DNA from: Thalassia testudinum
Taxonomy: Eukaryota > Streptophyta > Magnoliopsida > Alismatales > Hydrocharitaceae
DNA: 64,000 bases
Assembly: GCA_037157565.1 (NCBI GenBank)
Contig: JAZHRO010000063.1
Location: forward strand, 12,320,001 to 12,384,000
Reading direction: 5' to 3'
Below the pieces are notes generated by a model. It was given only the letters and a program-made list of their open reading frames with translations. It did not search any database and had not been told where the DNA came from. The position numbers and the translations under genes were made by a program. Positions within the stretch are counted from its first letter, which is position 1; each line of letters opens with the position of its first letter. Positions 23,851 to 35,825 of the stretch are shown here, piece after piece.

Positions 23851-23996
23851 GCATCCCCTAGGTTTCAATCAAAATCAACCCCCCCCGACCACCTCCTAGA
23901 AACAATCATACTGCTAATGTAATCACCTTGAGGAGCGAGAAAATAACTCAAGATCCTGGGCATTTTCAATCTATACATGAAACCCACTTATAAAAT

Positions 23997-24780
23997 ATGC
24001 AAGGTGACTCTCCTCCCACCCTGACACAAGAAGAAAAACAATACCAAAAAGATTCCCAAGGCAAGAATCCCATCCCCTTCCCTCAAGCCTTAAACTCCAC
24101 CAACAATAGAAAAAAGAAGACTGAACCTACAAATCAAGAACTCATGAAATTATTTGGGCAAGTAGAGATTAATATCCCTCTTCTAGATGCAATCAAATAT
24201 ATTCTTGGTTATGTCAAATCTTTGAAAGATCTTTGTACTCAAAAAAGGCATACCAAAAATCTAGGTAGGGTAACCCTTTCTAAGATAGTAAGCACTATGA
24301 TCCAAAGCAAGCTGCCTCCCAAAAGGAAAGACTCGGGTGATCCCCTTATTTCGGTTGTCGTTAATGACACTAATTTTGATCGCACCTTGCTTGATTTAGG
24401 TGCCTCTGTTAATCTCACCCCCACCATTTTATTTGAGGAATTTAAGATCAGTGAACTGAAACTTGTTGAAGTAACCTTGCAATTAGTAGACCGATCTACA
24501 ATTAAACCTAGGGAGATTGTTGAGGATGTAATTATCAAGGTTTAGAACTATTTATTTCCCATTGATTTTCTGGTCCTTGAAATTTTGGTACCTAAAACCC
24601 TACAAAATGCCCCTATCATCTTTGGAAGATCTTTTCTGGCCACCACAAAAGCCAATATTGATTGTCATTCGAGAAAAATGGGCATTATGATGGCCAACAA
24701 TTACTTTAGAAATTTTTAAAGCTTCTAGGATATTCCATGATCAAGAATTTTTTTAGGAATCAGATTTTGAAATAAATGAA
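23997..24780 (+). pseudogene. E2 protease remnant
   Basis: The linker VEINIPLLDAIKYI and KSLKDLCTQK are followed by the protease core LLDLGASVNLTP (about 24391-24426), then LVDRSTIKPREIVEDV. A stop lies at 24543-24545. Similarity resumes in another frame as DFLVLEILVP and APIIFGRSFL, then decays. Confidence 0.78.
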
Positions 24781-25249
24781 TTGGTGGAGGAAACAATGTT
24801 TAATGAATCTTGTTGTCCTTTAATCGCCCCAGAACATAATTTCTTCGATGATTCAGAGTCTAACTTGGACCAACTGGTCGAAGACACAATGATTACTTCA
24901 CAATTGGGAACCTGCCTTAACCCTACCCCTTTTTCTGACTTATCACACCCCCCACACTCTAATTACACCTCACTCTCCCACCCTAACCTCATCTCCAACC
25001 TTCATCCCCGACTACTCTAACTTCCCCTATACCTTGGACCTTCCACATGATCCCCCTGAGCCTAGCCTGCATCCAGAGTTAAAACCCTGGCTAGACTCGA
25101 GTCATGTTTCCATTGATCATACCTGTCCCCTCTTTCTCAATTCTCAACTTTTGGGGGACCAAGAGGAAGATTTAATTGCAAAGAGCATCCACCTTTCTAA
25201 TTACTTCCATGACATTCCTCCAACCATGATACACATTGTGTCCAACTGA
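24781..25249 (+). pseudogene. E2 protease-RT linker remnant
   Basis: Two open stretches (24781-25020 and 25034-25249) are rich in Pro, Ser, His and Asp. Neither has an enzymatic motif. The place corresponds to the variable spacer between protease and RT in E5 pol (residues about 200-265). The sequence then passes straight into the 3' UTR, so RT, RNase H and integrase are deleted or were never present. Confidence 0.5.
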
Positions 25250-26712
25250 AAAGGAGTAAAAGATAGCCCTGGATGGGAGGTAACCCATCATTTTTCCCAC
25301 TTTCCATTTTCTATTCTTTCTCTCAGGTTCTAACCATCCTGATTTCAACCTATTCTCACTCAGGTGACATCTTTCTCCTTCGTTATGCATAAGGACATTG
25401 CATAGCTTTAGCATGGGGGGACGCTTTAAATTTTGTTGATCATTTCAGGATTTTCAGAACCTAAAAATAGAACAAAAAATCTTTGCATTCATCCTTACAT
25501 TGTTGCATTCACAGACATTTCACATACATTCATTTTTAACCAATAAAAATTATAAATTTCCTTTCAAAAAAAAAGTTTTAAGGACTTTCAAAAACATCGA
25601 ACCAAGGTTGTGACTTTATTTCAAAAAAAGGTACACAAGGGATTTAATCTTAAACAAACTTAAAGACAAATCCAATGATCCTTTGGTTAGACTTCTCAGG
25701 TCTAAAATTTAGATCTTATCAATTTATCTCCTAAAGAAATCCTTCCGAACCCCTAAAGAAACTGATAGTCTCAAATTTTGTTTAGGAGTATGAATAGTAC
25801 TTGACTAAGAGATCGATCCAGAAATTTGAATTTCTTTTGAAACTCAAGTGTTAAACTTATTCACACACACAAAGCCAACAAAACCCAAGCCCAAAAACAT
25901 CTAATAAATAAATTCCCCTACCTTAGTCTTGGTGAAAGTCCGAAGCAGTTGATTGGTGTGACTTCCCACCACTGAGAAGGTCTCCTTTGAGGATAGGATA
26001 AAATATGTCACCGCCTCGGCGCTACTCTATTTCTATATCCGTATCTATATATGGAGCATTAAAGAACATTTTGCAGCTTAGGTATCTCGGACGATACTAT
26101 CTCGAAGTGTCGGAGTGAGAGCTTAAGCCTGCTTGGAGCACCCCTTTACATCACTTTATGTTTTTGGGTTGTGAGCTCTTAGGGGGTGTCATGGATGGTG
26201 CTACCTCGAAGCATTGGTGCTAGAGTCCCTTTGAGGATTTGGTGATGGGAATGATGATCCCAACACAATCTACGTTAGGACTAATTTGAGGATAGTCATG
26301 GGGACCAATGCCTATTCAAAAAAAAAACACAACCATACAAAAAGTTTTCCTTTCAAAAATGTTGGCCAATCACAAGCACTGACAATTGGATTTTCATGGT
26401 TACACAAATTCTAAATTGATTTCTTAAGTCAAGGAGGTTCTAACTGCGAAAACGATTGACGAGATAATTGGAATCAAAAGGGGGAAATTAGTTAGATTCT
26501 TGGGAAGATACACAAATCCTATTTTATGCTAACCTTTTGGATCCAAGTATAAATCCTGATGTTGTCTTAATCAAATCTCGTGCCTTATTTTTCAAACAAC
26601 CAAGGTCCCGTAAAAAGATTCTCCTCAAAACCAAAAACAAGTCATTTTCCTAATACCATTTTGCAAAATAATTTTTGCTAAGTGACTAGCAAAAATAAAA
26701 GGCATGGTGGTA
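25250..26712 (+). other. E2 3' UTR, hairpin and PPT
   Basis: Non-coding. A PPT-like tract AGCATGGGGGG lies at 25410-25420 after AGGACATTGCA. Units containing ATCTCGAAG/ACCTCGAAG at about 26090-26220 resemble the E5 triple repeat. The hairpin has TTTTTGCTA (26672-26680), loop AGTGAC, then TAGCAAAAA (26687-26695). The PPT AGGCATGGTGGTA (26700-26712) precedes the LTR. Confidence 0.68.
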
Positions 26713-28068
26713 TGATAAACACTAGTTAATCATCATTCTTAGGCTAATATTACACTTAGTTCCTAGGGATTCTGCATTCGCATTATGATATTAGGCTACA
26801 TTTAGGCATTTCATGCATTTTGGGTTTAAGCATGCATTAGTAGGTTTTCTTGTCATTTTTGTATTGATACATCTCATTTGACTGTCAGGGATGAAGACAT
26901 ATATAGTAGAAACCAAATAAATCTTGACAATGTGAAAGGCAAAAACATAAAAAGAAGAAGATAGAAGTCTCTGTCAGCTGGATCCCAACTCATTCCAACT
27001 CATCTCAACTAGATTCCAGCTTATTTCAGCTCCCTCCAGCTCATGGAAGCTCAATTCCATGGAGCATAGCTACTAGTCTTGGACTAGCTAGCTAAGCTAG
27101 TTGAAGAGTCATTAATCAGCAACAGTCCAACTCAAGCCAACTCATCTCTGGCTTAACAAAATCAATTCAACTCAACTCCTTCAAGCTTAGCTACTAGTTG
27201 AGAACTAGCTTACTAAGGAGTCTTCAGGAAGCTCAGCCTCAGCTCACCACAACTCTAGACAAGTTGAAGTCAACTCCTTTCAGCTAAACACTACTAAGCT
27301 TAGTTGCTAGCAAAGAAGTAGCCAGCTAAGCTAGTTGTTGAGTTCACAGGCACCTCTTCATGAACTTTTCCCAGCTCCATGAAGGCTCATTCAGACTCAA
27401 GTCAACTCCTCCTACCTAATCCTAGCTCCTACCCTCTACTAGTAGCTACTAGCTAAGATAGCTTAGCTAGCTAAGCTAGCTCTCTACCCTACCTCCTCCA
27501 CCTAAATGGTGCCACATTTTTCCCTCCAAAAATCCCACAACTACCACCCATAAGCACCCCTACATTTTTCCTCAAAAAACATCCCCTTCATTTCCCTCCA
27601 AAAACATCGACACACCCCTTCATTTCCCCCTAAAAACACCATATCCACCCCCCTCCCCATCCTATAAATACCCTACCCTACCACCACATAATCCCACCCT
27701 TGGCTACACATAATTCATACCTACATATTCTACTTAGCCATCCAAAGAAGAAGAGGAGAGAAGAAGAATAAAGAGGCAAACCCTTGCCTCTTCTTCTTCC
27801 TTCTTCCTTAGAGAATGCCAAGGGGCAAGCATCATTAGGGGGGACAGCCATGCAAGGAGGAGCATAGGGCTAGAGGACGTCCACCCCAAAAAGGAGGAGA
27901 CGAAGATCATCTCAAGAAGGAGGATCTCAAGAAGGAGCCCTTTTTAAGTCCAGGAGCTTCTAGACTTCGAACAACTAATCTTCGTCTTTAGATCCGACGA
28001 AAGAATTCCAATCTTTTGTTTTCTTTTTGTATCTCTTTTATACTAGTTTAATTGTAGAAGCATTTCTC
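26713..28068 (+). repeat. E2 3' LTR, truncated
   Basis: The LTR starts TGATAAACACTAG and matches 9593-10668 plus 22204-22490. It has an AGCT-rich block at about 26980-27480 and a TATA box at 27663-27669. It stops in AAGCATTTCTC where the 5' LTR continues with TACAATTGC. The missing terminal 440 bp or so is replaced by a CACTA-like end. Confidence 0.82.
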
Positions 28069-28500
28069 CACTTCAACAAAATTGGTAATTAGCGACAATA
28101 AACATAGTGACATATAACAGCTTTGTCGCTATGAATTAGATTTAGTGACAAATGTATAACATTTGTTGTAACATTGTTTTGTCAAGCATCAATTATCTTT
28201 AGCGACAAAATTATGTCACTATTAAAATCTATTTAGTGAAAAATGTAAATAATTGTCGCTAAAATAATTTCTCAAGTGATAGTCACTTTTAGTGACCAAA
28301 ATATAAGTCTTCCCCATATTAATTTTGTATTTGATTATTAATTTTAGCAACATACATAGTCATCACTATTACTTAAGCTCAGCAGTACAAATATAAAAGT
28401 AATTACATTAATTTATAATTGACAAATAATTTTAGCAACAAATATATACATTGCTATTATAACAAATTTACCAACATAGATGTAGCCACTATACTAATAC
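28069..28500 (+). mobile_element. CACTA-like terminal and subterminal fragment
   Basis: It begins CACTTCAACAAAA, close to the CACTACAA-type ends of plant CACTA transposons. It then carries repeated subterminal motifs in both orientations: TTAGCGACAA-type at about 28090 and 28199, and TCGCTA-type at about 28126 and 28258, with deaminated variants. No second end, transposase or matching 3-bp duplication was found. The first five bases have one change from CACTA. Confidence 0.42.
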
Positions 28501-29018
28501 TATCAAAACTAGGATCATCGATCTTATTTGGATTTCAATCGATTTTTTAAAATTGATTTTTCATAATAAATGCTCTACATTTTCTTAAAAGGATATTCTA
28601 ATTACTTTCACAAATTCGTATGTTGCTAGCTAGAAACTTGTGATGCATTGATTATATTGCCACTAAAGGATTATCATCCAAGAATTTTTTTAAAGATTAT
28701 CATCTTTGTCCGATAAGTTAATTAATAACATAAAGAATGAATGTAATTAAATACCAATTTATTTCCATCATTTTCTTTAATAGATAATAATAAGCAATGG
28801 TTTCTAAATTAATATTATCATATACAACATAGGTTAATCGATGATATAAAAAATTGGAGGAAATTATAATTTAGTGCATTAATTTGTTTCTCTTTCAAAA
28901 GCAACTATTATCTTATAAATAATCATATAAAAAAATAGAAGAAAATAAAGATTAGATCCTTTTTCTTTTTCTTTTTCTTTTTATACATCCCCTCACCCCT
29001 CAACCCTTCTTCCCCAAG
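28501..29018. other. AT-rich spacer, nothing recognised
   Basis: No motif or coding signal seen. It is very AT-rich with pyrimidine runs near 28960-29010. Confidence 0.5.
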
Positions 29019-31651
29019 GGCTCGTTTGAAAGGAGGAATGCAGCCCATTGTGCCTTGCTTGGGCCCACAACCTCCGATGTAAAGAGGAGCCGAGTAAGGG
29101 GTACTTAAGCCGCGTTAACCATATTCCACCCTCGAGGTGGAATTTGGTTAATTTCGCTTCTCGATTTTGCTACCCCATATTCGGCCCGCCCTTCATCCTC
29201 CCCATTTCGCCGTCGCTCTATCGATGGCTGCTGCCCTCTTCATTGCGCTCTTCTCAGCGGCCTTTGATGGTGGGCGGCCGTCGCGATCTGGAAGCTATGT
29301 TGTTGGTAGAGCTTCAATGGCTTCATGATCGTATTTTAATCACTGATTTGCTTTTTATTCTCTATTTTTGAAGTTAGGGTTTCGTAATACATTGTTGTGT
29401 CAAGTCGTGATTGCATCGATTTTGGCCAGAGGGGTTATCGCAGAGTTCTTAATCATCTTCTGTCCGAGCATTCCTTTGCTGCAACCTAATCAAAATGTTT
29501 AGTTCTTTTTATTGTTGGTTTCTTCATGATCTACCGGTACGACATTGATAGATGTCATCACGTTATCCTTTACTCGAGTGCCTCCTATCATCTGCAGTCA
29601 ATGAATCTTCTCACAGCTTTCATCAGATCCTGATGAGAACATTTCTATCGATGGTTGTAGTGCACCAGTCTTTGCTTGAATCATCGATTGATTCGTGTGG
29701 CTTTTAATATTTGCCTTATGTGCATGTCATTACTTCTTTCTTTTCCCATTTTGTTGTTGTATTGAAGCACCTTTGTATCTGTGTTTTCCTTCTTCGGCTT
29801 CCTTGCTGCCTTCTCCCTTGCTTCCCACCCCTCTGTCGTGGGATTTGGTTCTTCATTACAATGACTCCCCTCAACCTCTACCTGTCTTCTTATGGCAGGA
29901 TCAGTGCGAACAAGTGGGTTGAGATCTGTAGGAGGATTAGGTCGTCATCCTCCTATAAATTTGCACCATGGATCCTTGATGGCTTCCTGTACGTTGTGTT
30001 AGACCTGTTCTTGGAGGAGGAAGATGGTAAGTATTAATCTTGTCCTTCTAATGAGTTCTTATTTTTTTTGGGCAGGTAAGATAGTGTTTGTATCTTTTCC
30101 ATGAAGGTGAAGTTACTCTGATTGAGGAGTTGTTGCTACTCGATTGCTACTCGATTGGTTGAAGGGTGTGCACGAGGAGCTCACGAAGAAGGTAATCAGA
30201 AGGTATAATGGTTAGAGTTCATTCTAGTTTTCTTGCTGTTGGAACTGAATCAGCACTTGTGAATAGGGCAGTTCTTTTGGTTCCCCCTGTCTTGGACTTC
30301 ATGTGGAACTTCATATTTCCATTCTCTTGCAGGAACTTCATATTTTTTCCACGTCTTTGTGTTTGCTCGATTAGGTTGTGCTTAATTTAAGAAAAAGAAA
30401 CATTAACAAATGGTTCATGTATATTAGTATGGGTTGCTCAAATTATTTATGAATTTGGTTCCTGTGTGAAAGTAATATTGAACTTTGAACTTGTGATCAT
30501 ACTACCAACAACTACCTCTTGACTACAGTGGTTTATGGATTTAATAAAGGAATCATTTACCTTGTTGCTCAATTTCCATCTTTACCTTGTTTAGAAGGGT
30601 TCACAAGAATTGACTCCCTTGACTATTGAGATTCTGCTATTTTTAGTTGAAAGGAATGACCTTATCTGACAATATACCCTTATGTTTCCTGAAGAATTGT
30701 TAAATTGAAAATTAAAGCAATGCTTGACGTTGTACGATTAGTAATTGTTAAAATGATGTATACTTGAATCCATGAGAATGAATGGACTAAAGATAGCATA
30801 GCAAGGAATACTAAATTGTTAAAATGATGTAGCAAGGTTGAACCATGTTTACCTTTCCCAACACCTCCTATTCATTGTTGATCCCCTTTTCATTCAGAAA
30901 TTAGAAAACCACCATCTTTCTTCTTTGATTCCTTGCTGCTACTTTTTTCTAATTTAGAAGCTGATGTCTCTTTATTTAAGGTCTAGGATGACTTGAAAAT
31001 AGGTAGAGATTGAACCAACCATTGCATATAACATTCATGGATTTAACTGTCTTGTGTTTCAACTGAATGTGAGTGTGTTCCCATGCTTTTCTTTTTTTTC
31101 CCATGATGAGTTTTATTCAACAGCAGAGCAGTATGCTCCTACAATGTACAAAGGGAACTCAAAAGATGTAGTAGGAAAAGTTTTATTTAGGGAAATGATC
31201 CCCCATTAATGAGAAAAAAAGAAGGATCGTAACAAATGAGTCTGATGAGGTAATTGGTACTTTTCGTATCCATCATGTTTACGAATATCTATATACTCAG
31301 ATATACAGGTACATGAATAATATGTTTAATCTCCAATCTACTCGATGACCATCCATATTGTAAATTAGTAATCGTGCCAAGCTATCCATAACCAAAAAAT
31401 GGGCTAAGTGGTTGCTTATGGATGATAAGGTTGTTTTCTACTAGGAAGAATTGATTTTTGTTCTTAGTTTTTTCTGCAAGGTTTATAGAGGATATATATT
31501 TATAAATCATAGTCTATGGAAATTGTCAATAAAATCGTTAAATTTAATTCATTTCACAAAAAGAACGTCGTGTCATTGTTTGTGTTCATGATTGGAAGAT
31601 ATATATACCAAAGTAGACTTATGTCATGCAATGTATTTTCTTCCATGTAGA
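29019..31651 (+). other. Upstream part of Harbinger-like locus, no clear gene
   Basis: It starts near GGGCTCGTTTG (about 29018-29028), which resembles the start of PIF/Harbinger terminal inverted repeats. No inverted partner was found, so this boundary is tentative. A GC-richer block at 29040-29340 could be a 5' exon or UTR, and several GTAAG-type donors occur, but I cannot assemble a coding gene. A splice acceptor-like CATGTAG lies just before the ORF1 ATG (31652). Confidence 0.35.
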
Positions 31652-31996
31652 ATGATGGGTAGTCAAGGTCAACCAAGCTCGACAAAGAAACGAGTGAAAA
31701 ATTGGGAACCTACGCAAGATGCAATCCTTATGTGAATCCTTCAAGATCATTACAACCGAGGGAATTGGAAGGAAGGTTCCTTCACAAAACATGCTTGGAA
31801 AGAAATAAACCAAGAATTTAATGCCTTGTCTCACCTTGACTATGATCACACCCAGATCCTCCATTGATGGAAGACCTTGAAGATGGAGTTCTAACTTTAC
31901 CACACGCTACTCAACACGAGTGGCTGGGCTTTAGACCCTATTAACAATGTCCCTGTCGCACCAAGTCCTGATGTATGGGCTGAGGTAGTAGCCTAA
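31652..31996 (+). pseudogene. Harbinger-type ORF1 (MYB/SANT-like), segment 1
   Basis: This is the N-terminal half of a Myb/SANT-like (Myb_DNA-bind_3) protein, the DNA-binding partner encoded beside PIF/Harbinger transposases in plants. The ATG is at 31652. The domain reads NWEPTQDAIL, HYNRGNWKEGSFTKHAWKEI and NQEFNA, then WKTLKMEF and SGWALD, ending PDVWAEVVA. In-frame stops lie at about 31733, 31865 and 31892; at least one replaces a conserved Arg and fits CGA to TGA decay. It is interrupted at 31996 by a solo LTR. Confidence 0.8.
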
Positions 31997-31997
31997 C

Positions 31998-33794
31998 TGA
32001 AGGTTCCTACGGGAGGGGGTGAGATTTGCAGGATAAAAGAATAAAGCACGGAATTAAATAAATAGCAATCTCACAAATAGACAATCACACAAGATACACA
32101 GGAATTTTTAGGTGGAAACCCAAATTGAGTGAAAACCACCACCTAATCCTCTCGAGTAGGATTTTTTGATCGACCAAGTCAATCAAAATCCACTAACCGA
32201 ACTACTTTAATAAGGGTAGTTCAACCTTAATACAACGATGCTACAAGTATGAGGGTACTGTTCCTCAAACCCCTCCTCTTCACAAGGAGTATTTTGTCCC
32301 TTGATGGAGATGGGAATTTGCAAGGTAAATACCCAACACAATAACAAAGATAAATTACAAAACAAGACCTATAAAGCCCCAAATATAAACCTAGCTACTA
32401 TAGGTAAGGAAACTTTCCTTTGCGAGAAGTGCATCAATTTGATGACGCGGATGCGTGAACCACACGTAGGCATTGCGTCGCTCTCGTAATCGAGGAGTAA
32501 GAGCGGGTGCACAACTGGACAAAGCTCTCAGGTGTGGAACGAATGCTTGGAGAGCTAAAGCTTCTTCTCAAGATTGAAGAGACACAAAAGATGTGGAAAT
32601 GGTATTGCTAAGTGTGTGTCTAAACAAGGGAGGGCTTCCCTTCTATTTATAGATGGCCTAGGAAGGCTTTGGAAGGCTTTGGAAGCCTTATGTAATCGTT
32701 GGGGATCATCCCAAGGCAAAACAAGCTGCAATCAGAATCATTAATGATTCTGACAGGGTCATCAAACGTCTAGGCAAAGTGTCAGACATTTGGAAGACAC
32801 TCTTAAGACGTCTGGAAACTGAATCAGATGCCTAATCCTAGACGGGTTTCCTTATTGACTTAAGTCAGACCTAAATGGGGTTCTAATGTAAATCAGTCAG
32901 ACAACATATCGGACGTCTGGCACTAGGTCTGGACGTCTGGAAACCTAATTTACTACGGGAATGGATTTCCCGAGGCACAAATGGCATTAGCCTCATGATA
33001 AGTGATTTCGGCTCAATCGATGGCTAATGATCACTTAGCAGACATCTAAGGTCCTCTACAGATTCTGATAGAAGCCTAAAGGTCATTTCTCAACGATCAC
33101 ATTGTAAAGGCCAACGTTCCACTAATTGGATGTCTAGACAAGTCATCAGACGTCTTCTAAGACATTTGGACTAAGGGTCAATCGTCTGAAATCAGCAAAC
33201 AGAAAGTTCTAAGACCAACCCTAAAAGTTTGGACGTCTGATTCAACATTCAGACGTCTTAAAGTCCAAGATCAGATGTCTAACTTTCAGATTGGACATCT
33301 AATAAGACTGTCTAAAGCCTATTTAGGTTTTCTAAGTTCTCTACGGAAAACCTAAGTATCCTAGGGTTGTGCAAGTGTTCGTAAGACTACAATGTTGATA
33401 CTTCGAGGCTCTTTAACATATATCCAAACAAAAATAATAAAGAGCAAAAGAATTACAAAAGAATACATGAAAAGAGTATCTATCCTATTCTTCATCTCCT
33501 TTCTTCTTCAAGCTTTCGCTCCTCGCAGTGCTCCTTCTCCAACAAGCTCCTCTAATCCTCCATGGATGCGAGCTCGAACTCCGTCTTTACACTTGTAACA
33601 TTTGCAATTTCCTGAAATCTAGAACTCAAATACAAATGTTAAAACACAAGTGTTTTGTTATCATCAAAATTGATAATCGTGGTGCCCTTACACGAACACT
33701 AACTTTGTTGATTTATCATTCACATTCCTTAGCCTTTTAGGATTCCTCTTGATTTCACTAAATCCTGTTCATTTCATTATATTTCATAATAGCA
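31998..33794 (-). repeat. Copia-like solo LTR (minus orientation)
   Basis: This 1.8-kb insertion has TG...CA ends in the MYB ORF1, flanked by CCTAA (31992-31996 and 33796-33800) with one extra base on each side. No coding region is present, so it reads as a solo LTR. On the minus strand there is a TATA box (CTATAAATAG, complement of about 32642-32651). A TTTTGATGATAACAAAACAC-like block (complement of about 33650-33670) sits toward its start. It is rich in AGACGTCT-type motifs (32760-33310). Orientation rests on the TATA box; the superfamily is tentative. Confidence 0.6.
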
Positions 33795-33795
33795 A

Positions 33796-33855
33796 CCTAA
33801 GGAGATGTGGAAATTAAGGGATCGTGCCTTTCCACATTATAATGATGTCAACATC
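33796..33855 (+). pseudogene. Harbinger-type ORF1 (MYB/SANT-like), segment 2
   Basis: Only 60 bases remain between two insertions. They encode the MYB/SANT-like C-terminal signature PKEMWKLRDRAFPHYNDVNI, whose FPHY is typical of the family. The frame meets segment 3 exactly across the ACATC duplication. Against segment 1 the phase is off by one base. Confidence 0.75.
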
Positions 33856-35825
33856 TGTAAAGACCCGTCCTGATTTTAGCCTTTTAAGACGTCTGGAGTG
33901 TCAGTTAGACGTCTGGCCAAACGTCTGGACCCCTTCCCGGACGTCTAGAAATTCAAAAATTTGTACGCACTTTGAGTTCTGCGCACAGGCGACGCACAGA
34001 CCCTTCTTCTCTCTCCTTCCTTCTTCTTTTCCCCAGCCGAACCCTAACCCCCCCAACCCTATAAAAGAGACCCCCCTTCCTCTCCTCTCCACTCCACCAC
34101 TACCACCACACTCCCCACTCCACTGCCGTGAGCAAGAGGCACGCGAGAGAGAGAGAGCGAGAGCGAGGAGGAGGAGCGGGTGTGAGGAGGAGGAGCGAGC
34201 GTGAGGAGGAGAGGGTCGAGGTCGAGAGCTTCAAGGAAGCTCGCCGGAGGCTCGCACGTCCACCGCGGCGCGTGCAGGAGGAGGAGGACGTTGGGGCATC
34301 GTCCCCGACCTTCTGCAGTAGTTAGGGCTGCAGCGGAGCAGAAGGAGCCGTGGCGGAGTGCGGTGAGAAGTGCAGGAGCCCGGTCTGATACTGGAATTTT
34401 TCCAGTATCAGACGTTCGGAGTGTCTTCCGGACGACTGGCTGGACATCTGGCGTCGACACCAAACGTCTGAAAACAGTGGTGTTGCAAAGGTACGTCTTC
34501 CTTGCAATTATGGCTATGCAGGCCACACGATAGATGTGATCTGTTAGGCCTAAAGTGGTTTGCTACTCTATGGTGCGTAGGAGCAGCTTTGGGAAGGTGC
34601 GCAAAATGCCCTTCCACGCACTTTCGGACATCTGGACAGCTTACCAGACGACCGGAGGCATTCCCAAATGACTGTAGGACTAGTCAGACGTCTGGAACTG
34701 TTTCGAGATGGTCACGGAGGAGTCTCAGACATCTGAAGTCATTGCAGGAGCTTGAGGTGAGTCTCTGTGACTTTTAAGATGTCTAGACTTGTTTCCAGGA
34801 GTCTGATTTGGGTCTGCAGACATGTTTTTGACTCATTTAGGGTTCGATCAGGATCCGTTTTACGCAAAGTATCTATGGTTTCCTTGTGAATTCCTCTACG
34901 TATTAGAAACTGTTATACACTGTTCTGAATCTTCCGTTGTGGTGTGTTCCTTGGTATAGGACTTCAACCTGTTACGTGTCTGGGGCTTGCAAAGGCATGT
35001 GGGCTTGCAGTTCAAGCCCCCAGTACTCCCAGATTGTGTGGTAGAGTGGTCCGCCCCTGTTATACTTATTAAATATGAATGCATTTATGAAAATTAGACA
35101 ACTAGAAACCTAGGATGTGGCATGAACCTTAGGGCAAGAAATGGTTAAACGAATTGTTTGCGTAATTGAAACTGTATATATGTATGAATGAGCTGAATTG
35201 TTAGCCACTGCCTATAAATAAATACAAGCTACCTGTTAGAATATGAGCTGCCCGAGATAACTAAACAGTTACCTATGATATCACTTGTTGCATGTGTTAA
35301 TTTGTGGAAATATGAGCTGCATGTGTATAAATGAGAACTGAATTATGAATGATGAAACCTGGACTGGAATAATACGGTGAACATGAGCATGAACCCTACA
35401 GGGAGTTAGGAGTAGAGCTCCTATGGTTAGATGGAAAGCCTAGAAATGTGGACGAGAACTGTGCTAGCCCTTGAGAACGTGATCCCAAGGAGAGCGACTG
35501 TCCCCTTTTAGTGTAAAGCAGAGCTAGCTGCCCTTGGGTTGGGACCCGAGGTTAGGATTGGCCACTCTACACTGACTTCTGTTGGCCCACGTGTACACGA
35601 TACCAAGGTGAGCTACTAGTGTAGGGAGGGAGTTAGCCACCCCACGAGGCCCGGGGTTCAGCTAACCACTCTACACCGACTTGTTAGGCCCTCTGGGCAA
35701 ACCGGCGTAGTCAGACGAGGGTGCACAGGCTGTAGAGGGGTGAGACCCCTATTTGGTTCTGAGGGGCTAGACCCCTATTCTGAGAGGGCTAGGCCCTATA
35801 CTGTTCCATGTTGTACTTTGGGCAT

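Larger units (their letters stand above)
9593..28068 (+). mobile_element. E2: internally deleted Athila-like element, interrupted by E3
   Basis: The 5' LTR is split (9593-10668 and 22204-22944) by E3. The internal region is 22945-26712. The 3' LTR starts at 26713 (TGATAAACACTAG) and is cut at 28068. The 5' LTR starts TAATAAACACTAG, a G-to-A change of the expected TG. The internal region has part of gag and the protease but no PBS, RT, RNase H or integrase, so it cannot move by itself. The left flank is TGAAC. No right duplication can be checked because the 3' LTR is truncated. Confidence 0.82.

Noticed and set aside
29048..30390. Open stretches of 60-108 codons in front of the MYB ORF1
   Set aside because: No domain, poor codon regularity and no consistent splice model. 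Could be UTR or 5' exon, but cannot be supported.
33824..34777. Several frames in the U3/R of LTR A
   Set aside because: They sit inside an LTR, overlap on both strands, and no counterpart frame is kept in LTR B.
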